Positions 1 through 11,349 are shown, numbered from the stretch's first letter. The stretch: 64,000 bases of DNA from Alphaproteobacteria bacterium (GCA_016794145.1 JAEUKP010000011.1:62001-126000), one strand, 5' to 3'. The notes: a model not told the origin generated them from the sequence alone. Numbers and translations: made by a program.

Positions 1-2
1 TA

Positions 3-149
3 TGTGGAAAAGGCCATGGTCAAATGCCAATCGAAATCAAAGTGATATCGAAAGAGGATTTTGCCGCATGGATTCAATCACAAGGTGGTCATTTAAAATC
101 ACCAACGCCCCCCAAACCCGATGTCCCTGCATCTGAAAATAATACATAA
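3..149 (+). CDS. coxB: Cytochrome c oxidase subunit II, C-terminal end (partial)
   Basis: Only the last 48 codons are inside the window and the 5' part is off the left edge. The fragment begins with [10 protein letters not shown], which matches the CuA-site segment (C-G-x-G-H-x-x-M) of subunit II, where Cys, His and Met ligate the binuclear copper centre that receives electrons from cytochrome c. A Pro-rich tail ending in ENNT follows. The stop lies 29 bases before ctaD, so the two genes form the usual coxB-ctaD pair. The identification rests on this motif plus the neighbour. Confidence 0.85.
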   Translation, partial: CGKGHGQMPIEIKVISKEDFAAWIQSQGGHLKSPTPPKPDVPASENNT

Positions 150-178
150 CCATTCACACGACGAAAGAGGTTACAATA

Positions 179-1771
179 ATGTCCGACCATTCGATTGCCC
201 ATGATCACAAACCTGGATTCTTTGCGCGTTGGTTTATGTCGACCAACCACAAGGATATCGGAACACTTTATATTATCTTTTCTATCCTTGCGGGGTTAAT
301 CGGGGGGGCCTTCTCTGTCATGATGCGCATGGAACTGCAAGAGCCAGGCCTGCAATTCATTGCGCCAGGTGCAGAACAGATCTGGAATGTCTGGATTACC
401 GCACATGGTCTGATTATGGTTTTCTTTGTCGTGATGCCCGGATTAATCGGAGGGTTCGGCAATTGGTTTGTACCATTGATGATTGGGGCACCAGATATGG
501 CTTTCCCGCGTTTGAACAACATTTCTTTCTGGCTTCTGATCCCTGCTTTTGCACTGCTTGTTGGTTCTGTTTTTATAGGGGACGGGGCCGGAACAGGCTG
601 GACAGTTTACCCCCCCCTCTCAACAAAAATAAGCCATCCAGGCATGTCAGTTGATATGGCAATTTTTGCGCTCCACCTTGCAGGAGCAAGCTCTATTCTA
701 GGGGGAGCAAATTTTATTGCCACAATTCTGAATATGCGCGCCCCAGGAATGACGTTGCACAAAATGCCTCTATTCGCCTGGTCGATGCTGGTGACTGCTT
801 TCTTGCTGGTTTTGTCTGTCCCTGTCTTGGGTGGAGCTATTACCATGTTGCTGACTGACCGCAATTTCGGGACAAACTTCTTTAATCCTGAAGGTGGTGG
901 CGACCCAATTTTGTTCCAACACCTTTTCTGGTTTTTTGGGCATCCGGAAGTCTATATTATGATCTTGCCAGCCTTTGGTATCGTCAGCCATATTATCTCG
1001 ACCTTTTCTAAAAAACCTATTTTTGGATATCTGGGAATGGCCTATGCAATGGTATCAATTGGGTTTGTGGGGTTTATTGTTTGGGCCCACCATATGTATA
1101 CAACTGGACTTTCTGTTGATACACGCGCCTATTTTACCGCAGCAACATTGGTGATTGCTGTTCCTACGGGGATTAAAATATTTTCATGGATTGCAACCAT
1201 GTGGGGCGGGTCTATTGAATTTAAAACCCCTATGCTTTGGGCTGTCGGTTTTATTTTTCTCTTTACGGTTGGAGGCGTAACCGGCGTTGTCCTTGCAAAT
1301 GGGGGAATGGACATTGCGCTTCATGATACCTATTACGTCGTTGCCCACTTCCACTATGTTTTATCTTTAGGCGCTGTCTTTGCCCTTTTTGCCGGTTTCT
1401 ATTACTGGATTGGCAAAATGTCTGGGCGTCAGTATCCTGAATGGATGGGACAAGTTCATTTCTTTGCCACCTTTATTGGGGTCAACATGATTTTCTTCCC
1501 ACAGCATTTTCTGGGACTTGCAGGAATGCCACGGCGTTACCCTGACTACCCGGATGCGCTTGAAGGATTTAACCGTATTTCCTCTTACGGTGCTTATATT
1601 TCCTTTGCTGCAACTATTTTCTTTGTGTTCATTGTGATCTACACCTTGACACGTGGACAGAAAATTGGTGCAAATTATTGGAATGCACAGCCAAACGTGA
1701 TGACACTGGAATGGACAGTTTCATCTCCGCCTCCGTTCCACCAATTCGAAATTCAACCAACTGTTAAATAG
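179..1771 (+). CDS. ctaD: Cytochrome c oxidase subunit I (aa3 type)
   Basis: Catalytic subunit of the terminal oxidase, reducing O2 to water and pumping protons across the inner membrane. At 530 aa it is normal length for the family, with about twelve hydrophobic segments. Visible signatures are NHKDIGTLY near residue 23, the haem a ligand region WITAHGLIM near 75, HPEVY near 255 (CuB His with the cross-linked Tyr), HHMYTTG near 304 and [14 protein letters not shown] near 380-395 (haem a and a3 ligands). A GAAAGAGG ribosome site precedes the ATG. It follows coxB directly. The expected next genes (ctaB, ctaG, ctaE) are not downstream but about 27 kb away on the other strand. Confidence 0.98.
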   Translation: MSDHSIAHDHKPGFFARWFMSTNHKDIGTLYIIFSILAGLIGGAFSVMMRMELQEPGLQFIAPGAEQIWNVWITAHGLIMVFFVVMPGLIGGFGNWFVPLMIGAPDMAFPRLNNISFWLLIPAFALLVGSVFIGDGAGTGWTVYPPLSTKISHPGMSVDMAIFALHLAGASSILGGANFIATILNMRAPGMTLHKMPLFAWSMLVTAFLLVLSVPVLGGAITMLLTDRNFGTNFFNPEGGGDPILFQHLFWFFGHPEVYIMILPAFGIVSHIISTFSKKPIFGYLGMAYAMVSIGFVGFIVWAHHMYTTGLSVDTRAYFTAATLVIAVPTGIKIFSWIATMWGGSIEFKTPMLWAVGFIFLFTVGGVTGVVLANGGMDIALHDTYYVVAHFHYVLSLGAVFALFAGFYYWIGKMSGRQYPEWMGQVHFFATFIGVNMIFFPQHFLGLAGMPRRYPDYPDALEGFNRISSYGAYISFAATIFFVFIVIYTLTRGQKIGANYWNAQPNVMTLEWTVSSPPPFHQFEIQPTVK

Positions 1772-1790
1772 AATCAGAAGAATTAGATCG

Positions 1791-1820
1791 GAAAGCCCCT
1801 CTGAGAGGGGCTTTCTCTTT
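1791..1820 (+). terminator. Rho-independent terminator after ctaD
   Basis: A perfect stem pairs 1791-1801 (GAAAGCCCCTC) with 1805-1815 (GAGGGGCTTTC), followed by TCTTTT. It sits 19 bases after the ctaD stop and before the ung ribosome site, so it should end the coxB-ctaD transcript. Confidence 0.85.
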
Positions 1821-1863
1821 TGCGCCAAACACATTAAAATTAGCCATATTGAAAGGAGAAAAT

Positions 1864-2544
1864 ATGAATCAAAATACGGTGAAATTAGATCAAAGCTGGA
1901 TGAGTCATATTGGGTTGGAATTCTCCAAACCCTATATGCAAGAATTGAAAGAATTTCTAAGGGGCGAGAAATCAAAAGGGAAAATCATTTACCCCAAAGG
2001 AGATGATATTTTTAATGCCATGAATATTACCCCCTTCGAGAAGGTAAAAATTGTGATATTAGGGCAAGACCCTTATCACGGTGAAGGCCAGGCTCATGGA
2101 CTTTCATTTTCAGTTCGTGATGGTATAAAACCACCCCCAAGCCTGATCAATATCTACAAAGAAATTGCAAATGAATATGCTTGTGCCATTCCAAAATCCG
2201 GCAATCTGACACATTGGGCAGAACAGGGTGTTCTTCTTTTGAATGCAACGCTTACTGTAGAAAATGGACTTGCGGGATCACATCAAAATAAGGGGTGGGA
2301 ACAGTTTACCGACAGAATCATTCATGCAATTAATGACCATCATGAACATATTGTCTTTATGTTATGGGGGTCTTATGCCCAGAAAAAAGGGGCGTTTATA
2401 GATAAAAACCGTCACCTCATCCTGCAATCTGTGCACCCATCCCCCTTGTCGGCTCATCGCGGGTTTCTAGGTTGTGGTCATTTTAAAAAAGCGAATGACT
2501 ACTTGGTTGCGCATGGGCATTCGCCAATCGATTGGGTACGATAG
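1864..2544 (+). CDS. ung: Uracil-DNA glycosylase, family 1
   Basis: Removes uracil from DNA as the first step of base excision repair. The 226-aa product has the catalytic water-activating motif GQDPYHG near residues 67-73 (Asp about 69) and the minor-groove intercalation loop HPSPLSAHRGF near 191-201, both diagnostic of family 1. I chose the ATG at 1864 because AAGGAG lies 7 bases upstream; an in-frame TTG at 1849 is less likely. The gene lies alone between the ctaD terminator and convergent ispH. Confidence 0.96.
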   Translation: MNQNTVKLDQSWMSHIGLEFSKPYMQELKEFLRGEKSKGKIIYPKGDDIFNAMNITPFEKVKIVILGQDPYHGEGQAHGLSFSVRDGIKPPPSLINIYKEIANEYACAIPKSGNLTHWAEQGVLLLNATLTVENGLAGSHQNKGWEQFTDRIIHAINDHHEHIVFMLWGSYAQKKGAFIDKNRHLILQSVHPSPLSAHRGFLGCGHFKKANDYLVAHGHSPIDWVR

Positions 2545-2675
2545 AGCTTTAATCAACGCTATCCACTTCCCATCGGGACTATACACCTAGAATTGAGGAC
2601 GCTGCCTTTTTGATAGCTTCGATATCTGATGACATACACGCCCGCCTTCCACACTCGCCTTTGTTAATATGGCAA

Positions 2676-3671
2676 TTATCCTTCTGATGCGGAAATGTCA
2701 AGTTTTTCTGCTTTCATTTCCGCATCCCTTAATAGGCGCGGGATGTTGAAGGTAATGTTTTCCTTGGCCAGAACGACTTCTTCGACAGTGACATCATAAC
2801 GTTGGCGGAGGGCTGTGATCACGTTTTCGATCAAAATGTCCGGAGCAGAGGCTCCGGCGGTCAGGCCCAATGTCTGGACATTCTGAAGGGATTCCCACGG
2901 AATGTTATGATCATCCTGCAGCAAATGCGCATTGGAACAGCCGTAGACTTTGGCGACTTCCACCAAGCGATTGGAGTTGGATGAATTCGGCGAACCGATC
3001 ACAAAGACGGCATCGGATTGCGGGGCTATTTCCTTGACCGCAAGTTGGCGGTTGGTGGTGGCGTAACACACATCTTCTTTGTTGGGGCCGACTATGGCCG
3101 GAAATTTGCGGCGGAGGGCGGCAACGACCGCACTCGTGTCATCGACCGATAAGGTTGTTTGGGAACAATGTGCCAGTCGGGTCGGGTCGGGAACCTCTAA
3201 TTTTTCGACATCATCCACTGTTTCAACCAGATAGACGCTGCCTTCGGGCAATTGGCCCATGGTGCCAACGACTTCGGGGTGTCCGGCATGTCCGATCAGG
3301 ATAATCGTCAATCCCATTTTATGGTGCCGCTCGGCCTCGTTATGGACTTTGGTGACCAGCGGGCAGGTGGCATCAATGTAAAACATCTCACGGGTGCGGG
3401 CTTCGTGCGGGACGGATTTCGGAACGCCATGCGCAGAAAAAATAACCGGACGGCCATCATCGGGAATTTCGGATAATTCTTCGACGAATAGAGCCCCTTT
3501 GGCGCGCAAATCTTCGACGACATATTTATTGTGCACGATTTCGTGGCGGACGTAGACGGGCGCGCCGTATTTTTCCAACGATTTTTCAACAATCTGGATA
3601 GCACGGTCAACCCCTGCGCAGAACCCGCGCGGCGCACAGAGAAGAATTTTAAGAGAGGGGTGCTGTGTCAT
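2676..3671 (-). CDS. ispH: 4-hydroxy-3-methylbut-2-enyl diphosphate reductase
   Basis: Last enzyme of the MEP isoprenoid pathway, converting HMBPP to IPP and DMAPP with an iron-sulfur cluster. The 331-aa protein has the three expected cluster cysteines: in [12 protein letters not shown] (Cys18), [11 protein letters not shown] (about 102) and VCYATTNRQ (about 203). SAHGVP and the [10 protein letters not shown] substrate loop are also present. The gene is downstream of a lipoprotein gene with a 5-base gap and is probably co-transcribed with it. Sampled 60-base lines are 50-58% GC, well above many neighbours. Confidence 0.97.
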   Translation of the reverse strand: MTQHPSLKILLCAPRGFCAGVDRAIQIVEKSLEKYGAPVYVRHEIVHNKYVVEDLRAKGALFVEELSEIPDDGRPVIFSAHGVPKSVPHEARTREMFYIDATCPLVTKVHNEAERHHKMGLTIILIGHAGHPEVVGTMGQLPEGSVYLVETVDDVEKLEVPDPTRLAHCSQTTLSVDDTSAVVAALRRKFPAIVGPNKEDVCYATTNRQLAVKEIAPQSDAVFVIGSPNSSNSNRLVEVAKVYGCSNAHLLQDDHNIPWESLQNVQTLGLTAGASAPDILIENVITALRQRYDVTVEEVVLAKENITFNIPRLLRDAEMKAEKLDISASEG

Positions 3672-3676
3672 TGGTC

Positions 3677-4441
3677 TTATTTCTGGATAATGAGCGGCGA
3701 AATATCAAGATATCTCTCGCTGGATTGAAAAATAATATAAGCAAGTCCCAACCGATTGGTTGTTACGGAAAAGGCAAGATGACCTTTGTTTTCAGAGAAG
3801 TAAGATACATCATAATCCTTTAACCCCGTCACCATATTCCCGAAAATCTGAGAAAATTGAGCATCGGAAAAAGGTGGCTGTTGATCGTTAAAAAGGACTT
3901 TTTGATAGGATGGTTGAATGCTCACGTAGAAAGATTTCTGTTCGAATTCATTTGCAAAGCTGGCCAGTAATGCCTCAAGCCGTTTGGCTGTGTCTTGGGG
4001 CGATGTTTTTCCTGTAATGTTTTCGTTCAAAAAATAGGCGGGAACGGTAAATTTTTTTCCATCCGGTGTTTCTGCGACGTAATACAGAATTGCAGAGCTA
4101 TCTACGGCATAAAAGGCTGGGATGGAATTATAAGCTTTCAGAATTTTTATCTTACTGCCGGTCGGAAGAAAGTTTCTTAGGATCAAAAAAGAATTATACT
4201 GACAACCAGAGCAAATCATCAAACCTTCGACATCCATTGCATAAAGATTTATATCAATTGCAGTTGGCGAATCTGTGAGAAGTTGTCGGGTGTTCGGGGA
4301 GGCAGATAACAGCAAATAAGGGCTAGTTAGGCTGTATTCTTTCCCTGCGAGGGGGGAATCGATATCCTGATCCTTGGCCCCACAAGAGCACAAAATGCCT
4401 ACGCAAAAGAAAAGAAAGAAGAGGGTTTTAAAAAATTTCAT
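3677..4441 (-). CDS. Putative lipoprotein of unknown function
   Basis: A 254-aa product that I do not recognise. The first 22 residues are a typical lipoprotein signal: basic start, hydrophobic core, then a lipobox ending at Cys20 or so in ILCSCGAK. The mature part is soluble-looking, with alternating polar and beta-prone segments and no obvious repeat or catalytic motif. It lies 5 bases upstream of ispH on the same strand and is divergent from another lipoprotein gene at 4579. Export and lipid attachment are inferred from the signal only. Confidence 0.75.
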   Translation of the reverse strand: MKFFKTLFFLFFCVGILCSCGAKDQDIDSPLAGKEYSLTSPYLLLSASPNTRQLLTDSPTAIDINLYAMDVEGLMICSGCQYNSFLILRNFLPTGSKIKILKAYNSIPAFYAVDSSAILYYVAETPDGKKFTVPAYFLNENITGKTSPQDTAKRLEALLASFANEFEQKSFYVSIQPSYQKVLFNDQQPPFSDAQFSQIFGNMVTGLKDYDVSYFSENKGHLAFSVTTNRLGLAYIIFQSSERYLDISPLIIQK

Positions 4442-4578
4442 TATGGGGTTCTTGTATATTATCCGTATATTTTATGCACGTCTTAGGCTTACCAGATCGT
4501 AGGCCCTCTTTCTACCCTCTTGCTATGATTTTTGTTTTGGGTATTGTTCAATTTGTAGATAAGCAGGGAGTTCTTTTG

Positions 4579-5226
4579 ATGAATAAGTTTATGATCCTCA
4601 GTTTGTTATTAATGGTATTCGTATTGCCGGGTTGTGAGGCCATTCACAAATTCGGGGAGTCTTTAAAGTCGATGGAAATGCCGAAGGTAAGGCCAAAAAG
4701 TGATCCCCAGATCAAAAACGTAGAAAATGCGGACTCATCTTCTTTGTCATCTGTTGGCGGAAAAGATTGCCCGCGAGTCAAAGCTGTCAATGATCTGGCT
4801 GCCATCACTCAGTTTTCTCCGCCATCCGATATGGTCGCTGATAAAATGATTTCGACGACAAAATTGGAAAAGATAACCTCAAAATGCAGCGTTTCCGGAA
4901 ATAGCGTATCGGTTGAAATGGCTCTTGATTTTACCGGTGTTTTGGGCCCCATCGGGGTTAAGGATCTCAATGGGCAAGCCAATTATACCTATCCTTATTT
5001 TCTATCTGTGATTTCTCCTGATGGTCAAATTTTATCGAAGGATGTTTTTGCACTGTCGATGGTTTATGAAAATGGGCAAATTACCTATCACCGCCAAGAT
5101 AAGCTGCGCCAAGTGATTCCACTGATCGCGCGTCAGGATCCAAGCCAGTTTCAGATTATGATCGGCTTTCAATTATCCACAGATGAATTGGCCTATAATC
5201 GGCGCCTGAACGAGGGTAGGAGATAA
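4579..5226 (+). CDS. Putative lipoprotein of unknown function
   Basis: I place the start at the ATG at 4579 because GGGAG lies 8 bases upstream and the N-terminus then becomes a good lipoprotein signal (MNKFMILSLLLMVFVLPGCE, lipobox Cys about 19). The longer reading from 4474 would bury that signal. The 215-aa product has two further Cys residues (in KDCPRV and SKCSV) that could pair in the periplasm, and a beta-rich C-terminal domain. Proteins of this general kind are common in alphaproteobacterial envelopes, but I cannot assign a role. Confidence 0.75.
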   Translation: MNKFMILSLLLMVFVLPGCEAIHKFGESLKSMEMPKVRPKSDPQIKNVENADSSSLSSVGGKDCPRVKAVNDLAAITQFSPPSDMVADKMISTTKLEKITSKCSVSGNSVSVEMALDFTGVLGPIGVKDLNGQANYTYPYFLSVISPDGQILSKDVFALSMVYENGQITYHRQDKLRQVIPLIARQDPSQFQIMIGFQLSTDELAYNRRLNEGRR

Positions 5227-5339
5227 TAGCACCGAATAATCGTTTTGAATCTTATTCTTTGCTTGCCATGATCAGATCAATATGCTACCCAAACGGCAAC
5301 GAAACAAACAGATTCATGTCTTCATGAAAGGATCAGGAA

Positions 5340-5915
5340 TTGACAAAATCCTCCTCCGCCTCTGGTGCTGGGCACATCCTAAGCTCCCGCTATGCAACCT
5401 CTTTGATCGATGTTGCACATCAATCGGGGGCCCTTGCTTCCATTGAAAAAGATATGGCGTCATTGCAGTCGGCTTTGGACTCCTCCCCAGAACTAAAGGC
5501 ATTGCTGGGGAATCCTGTTTATTCAAAAGCGCAGCAAATGGATGCGTTACAAGGTATTTCCAGCAAAGCGGGATTTCATCCGCTCGTTCTAAATTTCTTG
5601 GGCGTTCTCTCGAAAAATGGACGTTTGGACTCTCTCTCGGCCATTTTGGTCGCCTTTTTCAAGGAAATGGAGCGTCGTCATGGCGTGTTAGAGGCGAAAG
5701 TGGTCTCTGCTGTTTCCTTGAGCGAGGTCCAGCAAAAGGCTTTGGCCGAAAATTTATCAAAAAATACCGGCAAGCAGATCCGTTTGGTCATGGGCCTTGA
5801 TCCATCTCTCTTGGGAGGCATGGTGGTGACTGTCGGATCCCGCATGATAGATGATTCGCTGAAAACCCGTCTGGCACAGTTAAAACAGGCCATGATCGGT
5901 AAAAAGGCAGCTTAA
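5340..5915 (+). CDS. atpH: ATP synthase F1 delta subunit
   Basis: Peripheral-stalk (OSCP) subunit that ties F1 to the F0 stator. The 191-aa product shows the family pattern: SSRYATSLIDVA near the N-terminus, an internal NFLGVLSKNGRLDSL stretch, and the C-terminal motif LDPSLLGGMVVTVGSRMIDDSLKTRL. The start is a TTG at 5340 with AAGGA eight bases upstream; the nearby ATG at 5323 is in another frame. It is the first gene of an F1-only operon (H-A-G-D-C), the alphaproteobacterial arrangement with F0 genes elsewhere. The gap to atpA holds an inverted-repeat element. Confidence 0.95.
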   Translation: MTKSSSASGAGHILSSRYATSLIDVAHQSGALASIEKDMASLQSALDSSPELKALLGNPVYSKAQQMDALQGISSKAGFHPLVLNFLGVLSKNGRLDSLSAILVAFFKEMERRHGVLEAKVVSAVSLSEVQQKALAENLSKNTGKQIRLVMGLDPSLLGGMVVTVGSRMIDDSLKTRLAQLKQAMIGKKAA

Positions 5916-5939
5916 GGTTTTACTTGTTAAACAGTTTTG

Positions 5940-6252
5940 AACCACGAAGAACACGAAAGTCACGAAGTCAGATAAAAATATGGATGCTGTAAAAAAACAA
6001 AGCCATTTTTCTGAAGATGATCTGTCCAGGCAGGTTGTGGACGTTGCGTATTGTGTTCACCAGAAAATGGGTGTTGGCTTACTGAAAAGTGTTGATAAGG
6101 TAAATGAGAATCATGCGGCGCAGTTAATGAATTACATGCGCCTATCGGGAATTCAAACGGGGTTTTTGATTAATTTTAATGAACAATACTTCAAAGAAGG
6201 TATACGCAGATTTGTCATTTAAAACTTCGAGGACTTCGTGTTCTTCGTGGTT
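5940..6252 (+). mobile_element. MITE-like element bounded by 18-bp inverted repeats
   Basis: A perfect 18-base repeat AACCACGAAGAACACGAA at 5940-5957 is found inverted at 6235-6252. Similarity continues inward with gaps (CGAAGT blocks on both sides). The 313-bp unit sits between atpH and atpA and contains only a shortened GxxExxY reading frame. I saw no clean target duplication next to the repeats, though TAAGGTT occurs outside both ends (5913-5919 and 6264-6270). A transposase is absent, so mobility is inferred from structure. Confidence 0.6.
5980..6222 (+). pseudogene. Internally deleted GxxExxY-family gene
   Basis: The 80-codon frame aligns by eye to both ends of the fuller GxxExxY copy near 11.7-12.1 kb. 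LSRQVVDVAYCVHQKMGVGLLKSV matches its start; the frame then jumps to DKVNENHAAQLMNYMRLS and INFNEQYFKEGIRRF, which match its end. About 50 residues between are missing, including the Asp and Glu-x-Lys expected to form the PD-(D/E)XK centre. The join is in frame at a shared GTT, as after a microhomology deletion. It has its own ATG and may be translated, but should lack nuclease activity. Confidence 0.65.
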
Positions 6253-6293
6253 AAAATTTAAAATAAGGTTATAAACAAAAGAGGAAAATAAAA

Positions 6294-7838
6294 ATGGATA
6301 TCCGTGCATCAGAAATTTCTGAAATCCTGACCAAGCAAATCGCCAATTTTGGTGCGATGGCTGATGTGGCCGAGGTTGGTCAAGTTCTCTCCGTTGGGGA
6401 TGGTGTGGCCCGTGTTTACGGTCTGGATCAGGTGCGTGCGGGTGAGATGGTGGAATTCCCTGGTGGTATCAAAGGGATGGCACTGAACCTCGAAGCTGAC
6501 AACGTGGGGGTGGTTATTTTCGGATCCGACCGCGCGATTAAAGAAGGCGATATCGTCAAACGTACGGGCGAGATTGTTCAGGTTCCTGTTGGACGTGAAT
6601 TGTTGGGCCGCGTTGTGGATGCTTTGGGAAATCCGATTGATGGCAAAGGACCTCTGAATGCCAAAGAATTCCGCCGTGTCGAAGTCAAAGCCCCTGGCAT
6701 TATCCCGCGTAAATCCGTGCATGAGCCAATGCAAACCGGTCTGAAAGCGATTGACTCTCTCGTGCCGATCGGACGTGGACAGCGTGAATTGATCATTGGT
6801 GACCGTCAGACGGGGAAAACCGCTGTGGCCTTGGATGCGATTATTAACCAGAAATCGGTGAATGCATCCAGCAATCCAAAAGATCACCTGTATTGCGTGT
6901 ATGTGGCAATTGGTCAAAAACGTTCGACCGTTGTCAAATTGGTAAAGGAATTGGAAGAAGCAGGCGCGATGCAATATTCGATCGTTGTGGCTGCGACAGC
7001 GTCCGATCCTGCTCCGATGCAGTTCTTGGCCCCTTATACTGGTTGCGCGATGGGAGAATTCTTCCGTGACAACGGGATGCATGCGTTGGCTGTCTATGAT
7101 GACTTGTCCAAACAGGCTGTGGCTTACCGCCAGATGTCTTTGTTGCTGCGTCGGCCACCAGGACGTGAAGCGTATCCAGGGGATGTGTTCTATATTCACT
7201 CGCGCTTGCTGGAACGTGCTGCGAAACTGAATGAAGACAACGGATCCGGATCTTTGACCGCATTGCCTGTGATTGAAACCCAGGCAGGGGACGTATCCGC
7301 CTATATTCCAACCAACGTGATTTCGATTACCGATGGTCAGATCTTCTTGGAAACCGGTTTGTTCTATAAAGGCATCCGTCCTGCGATTAACGTTGGTTTG
7401 TCGGTGTCACGTGTCGGATCTGCGGCGCAGATCAAGGCGATGAAGCAAGTTGCCGGTAAAATCAAATTGGAATTGGCGCAGTATCGTGAAATGGAAGCCT
7501 TTGCCCAGTTCGCATCGGATCTTGATCCCGCTACTCAAAAATTGTTGGCGCGTGGGGCGCGTTTAACCCAATTGCTGAAACAACCTCAATACTCTCCATT
7601 AACCGTGGAAGAGCAAGTTGTGGTGATTTATGCGGGAACACGTGGCTATCTGGATAACGTGGCCGTCAATCAGGTCAGTGCGTATGAAGCGGACATGTTG
7701 ACTGAACTGCGCAGTGCAGGGGCGTCTATCCTTGCGGCCATTAAAGATAAAAAAGCTCTGAATGATGAGATCGAAGCGCAGATCAACGCGTTCCTTGATG
7801 GATTCACCAAAGGCTATGCGGTAAGATTGGCGGCTTAA
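6294..7838 (+). CDS. atpA: ATP synthase F1 alpha subunit
   Basis: Non-catalytic nucleotide-binding subunit of the alpha3beta3 hexamer. At 514 aa it has the family's normal length. The P-loop GDRQTGKTA lies near residues 170-178, and the end-region signature [17 protein letters not shown] near 363-379. AAGAGGAAAATAAAA gives a strong ribosome site before the ATG. Sampled DNA is about 57% GC, in contrast to the AT-rich inserts on both sides. Second gene of the F1 operon. Confidence 0.98.
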   Translation: MDIRASEISEILTKQIANFGAMADVAEVGQVLSVGDGVARVYGLDQVRAGEMVEFPGGIKGMALNLEADNVGVVIFGSDRAIKEGDIVKRTGEIVQVPVGRELLGRVVDALGNPIDGKGPLNAKEFRRVEVKAPGIIPRKSVHEPMQTGLKAIDSLVPIGRGQRELIIGDRQTGKTAVALDAIINQKSVNASSNPKDHLYCVYVAIGQKRSTVVKLVKELEEAGAMQYSIVVAATASDPAPMQFLAPYTGCAMGEFFRDNGMHALAVYDDLSKQAVAYRQMSLLLRRPPGREAYPGDVFYIHSRLLERAAKLNEDNGSGSLTALPVIETQAGDVSAYIPTNVISITDGQIFLETGLFYKGIRPAINVGLSVSRVGSAAQIKAMKQVAGKIKLELAQYREMEAFAQFASDLDPATQKLLARGARLTQLLKQPQYSPLTVEEQVVVIYAGTRGYLDNVAVNQVSAYEADMLTELRSAGASILAAIKDKKALNDEIEAQINAFLDGFTKGYAVRLAA

Positions 7839-7868
7839 AAAATGTGTTTAAGAATCAGGGGGTAAAAA

Positions 7869-8312
7869 ATGAAATTAAGAGTTGTTTATTCTGGTTCAGT
7901 TGGCCCGTTACAAAAATTTTTTGGTTCAATTGGCCCTGATGAAACAGTATTAGTTTTGGATGGTAGAAAATTATCCCATGATTCTGAAGGCGCAGTAAAT
8001 GAACAAATAAAAATGATGGAGCCACGGGATTTTTTAAGTTCCATTATGCAGCGACCGGATTCTGTCAGGTTTATTGTTCAACACTTTTATGCGGCTGAAC
8101 GTTTTGCCCCACCTACTCTACACGATTTGAACGTTAGAGGAAGTGATAGTGTTGCGTCATTTAATACAGTTGGCAGTGTCCAGGGAAGTTTAAAGCGTAA
8201 TAGAAGAGGCGTAGACGGTGTCGTTGAATTGCATTCTGAGGGATATTATTTGGGCGACAATATAAGTTTACATCTTGCAGTGTTTTCTGATCCAAAGTTT
8301 ATTATAAGGTAG
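7869..8312 (+). CDS. Hypothetical protein in the atpA-atpG gap
   Basis: A 147-aa frame that I do not recognise. It has a strong AGGGGG ribosome site 7 bases before its ATG and ends only 4 bases before atpG, whose own AAGG ribosome site lies in its last codons. Translation may therefore be coupled to atpG. No signal peptide or membrane segment is seen; the chain is polar, mixed alpha/beta, with a basic patch LKRNRRGVDG. A sampled line is about 37% GC against 53-57% in the flanking atp genes, which suggests insertion of foreign DNA. No inverted repeats were found at its edges. Confidence 0.6.
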   Translation: MKLRVVYSGSVGPLQKFFGSIGPDETVLVLDGRKLSHDSEGAVNEQIKMMEPRDFLSSIMQRPDSVRFIVQHFYAAERFAPPTLHDLNVRGSDSVASFNTVGSVQGSLKRNRRGVDGVVELHSEGYYLGDNISLHLAVFSDPKFIIR

Positions 8313-8316
8313 ATAA

Positions 8317-9195
8317 ATGCCAAGTTTAAAAGAGTACAGAACGCGAATTACCTCTGTGAAATCAACACGGAAGATTACCTCTGCCATGAAAATGGTGGCG
8401 GCGTCCAAGTTGAAACGCGCACAGGAAGCTGCGGAATCATCGCAACCATACGCAAAAGCCATGGCCGGAATTGTTTCTCGTGTGGCGGCGGGCGTTCATG
8501 GTGATGGCGGGCCTAAACTTTTGGTTGGTACCGGAAGTTCGCAACGCCATTTACTGGTGGTCTGTTCATCGGATCGCGGTTTGTGCGGTGGCTTTAACGG
8601 CAACCTTGTGCGCTTTGCGCGGAACGAGATCCGTCGTTTGCATGCCGAAGGCAAGCAAGTGGAAATGATCTGTGTCGGACGCAAAGCCCGTGATGTGTTA
8701 AAGCGCGAGTTTTCCTCTCTGATTACCGATACCATCACCGGATTGGGGACACGTGGACGATTGGCCTTTGCCGATGCGTTGAAAGTGTCGGATTTGATTT
8801 TGGAAAAATTCAATCGTGGCGATTTTGATGTGTGTTCGTTGGTGTATAACCAATTCGGGTCTGTTTTGGTGCAACGTCCATCAACCCAGCAATTGATTCC
8901 GTTTGTGGTTGCGGCCAATCAGAACGCGGCGGCCGGATCGGCTCCGTATAGTTTTGAACCTGCAGAAGACGTGATTTTGGCAGAATTATTGCCAAAAAAT
9001 ATCAGTGTCCAAGTGTTCCGCGCGTTGTTGGACAGCGCGGCTGGCGAACAGGCCGCACGGATGACGGCTATGGACAACGCAACCCGTAACGCAGGTGATA
9101 TGATCAAAAACCTGACCGTGAAATATAACCGTGCGCGTCAGGCTTATATTACCAAAGAACTCATCGAGATTATCTCCGGAGCGGAGGCGGTTTAA
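8317..9195 (+). CDS. atpG: ATP synthase F1 gamma subunit
   Basis: Central rotor shaft of F1. The 292-aa product starts with the family pattern [30 protein letters not shown], written here as its blocks [12 protein letters not shown] and [10 protein letters not shown], and ends with the C-terminal helix [10 protein letters not shown]...[20 protein letters not shown]. The middle contains [13 protein letters not shown], also typical. Third gene of the F1 operon, separated from atpA and atpD by extra ORFs. Confidence 0.97.
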   Translation: MPSLKEYRTRITSVKSTRKITSAMKMVAASKLKRAQEAAESSQPYAKAMAGIVSRVAAGVHGDGGPKLLVGTGSSQRHLLVVCSSDRGLCGGFNGNLVRFARNEIRRLHAEGKQVEMICVGRKARDVLKREFSSLITDTITGLGTRGRLAFADALKVSDLILEKFNRGDFDVCSLVYNQFGSVLVQRPSTQQLIPFVVAANQNAAAGSAPYSFEPAEDVILAELLPKNISVQVFRALLDSAAGEQAARMTAMDNATRNAGDMIKNLTVKYNRARQAYITKELIEIISGAEAV

Positions 9196-9243
9196 TATCT
9201 TTTGGTTGTCTGGATTGTTGATTGAAATAAAGAGAAAGTAAAA

Positions 9244-9819
9244 ATGGTTGAGCTGAGTACAGATTTTAAATTTTCGGTTTGCAAAGGGGATGAAGCGGCG
9301 ACCGTCGTATTTGTTTCAGGTCTCTATGCGGCGTTGAAAAAACAAAGCATTCGTAGTGTTTTTGATGCGTTGGTTCAGGCGAATTCGGATAGCGTGTCTT
9401 TAGCTTCTAACTTGGTTAAATCTCTGGGTGGATGTTCTGTGCGTGACATGGTTTTGAATTGGCAGCGAACAGAAAAATTTTGCCCAACGGAGGTTTTTGA
9501 CAGACATACGTTCTTTTTGAATCCCTCTTTTGCTGAAAAGAGGGCAATGGTTTTGAATGCTAAAAAATTGGATGAGACGAAGAGGGCCTGTGCTCCTGAA
9601 ATTTTGAGGATTGATGGTATTCATTATGTTCTACCTGTTTTGCGAGCCCTTTTTGAAGGCTGTGCAGAGGCTTTAAGTGATTTTGATTTTGCAGTGGCAG
9701 GCCATAAAATTTTAAATAAGTTTGAAGCAGAGGAAATTCAAAGGGAACAGGAGTTTCAGGCGTTCGCTTTTGAGATGATGAGGGTTTGCGCAATAGAGCA
9801 TGAGCATTTGCCTCGTTGA
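9244..9819 (+). CDS. Hypothetical protein in the atpG-atpD gap
   Basis: A 191-aa frame that I do not recognise. It starts 48 bases after atpG behind AAAGAGAAAG, and stops 71 bases before atpD. The product is soluble and mostly helical in appearance, with six or more Cys residues (for example in VCKGD, GGCSVRD, KFCPTE, RACAPE, EGCAEA) and a Glu/Gln-rich C-terminal helix. A sampled line is about 33% GC, the lowest in the operon. Its neighbours argue only that it is transcribed with F1 genes; an ATP synthase role would be a guess. Confidence 0.6.
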   Translation: MVELSTDFKFSVCKGDEAATVVFVSGLYAALKKQSIRSVFDALVQANSDSVSLASNLVKSLGGCSVRDMVLNWQRTEKFCPTEVFDRHTFFLNPSFAEKRAMVLNAKKLDETKRACAPEILRIDGIHYVLPVLRALFEGCAEALSDFDFAVAGHKILNKFEAEEIQREQEFQAFAFEMMRVCAIEHEHLPR

Positions 9820-9857
9820 GAATAATGTTTTGTTTCACATGTTAGCTGTGTAAATAA

Positions 9858-11315
<1,458 letters not shown>

Positions 11316-11326
11316 TTCTCTCTAAT

Positions 11327-11349
11327 CCCTCTCCCCTTGCGGGAGAGGG
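11327..11349. repeat. REP-like palindrome after atpD
   Basis: A perfect 9-bp stem, CCCTCTCCC at 11327-11335 against GGGAGAGGG at 11341-11349 with a CTTGC loop, begins 12 bases after the atpD stop and is followed by TAGGGTGAGGGGG. Dispersed repeats of this CCCTCTCCC...GGGAGAGGG type are widespread in proteobacterial intergenic DNA. It is not followed by a T run, so it more likely acts as an mRNA 3'-end stabiliser or is a selfish repeat than as a terminator. Confidence 0.6.

Noticed and set aside
2582-2701. A 40-codon Cys-rich frame on the minus strand overlapping the end of ispH (CGECGRRAC-like reading)
   Set aside because: It needs a TTG start, has no ribosome site, overlaps ispH coding, and I could not match it to a family. 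A frame of this length can arise by chance.
6309-7199. Long minus-strand frame of 296 codons inside atpA
   Set aside because: It is a shadow of the highly biased codon use of atpA; its composition (His, Asn, Arg, Thr-rich) is typical of antisense frames and it has no start signal.
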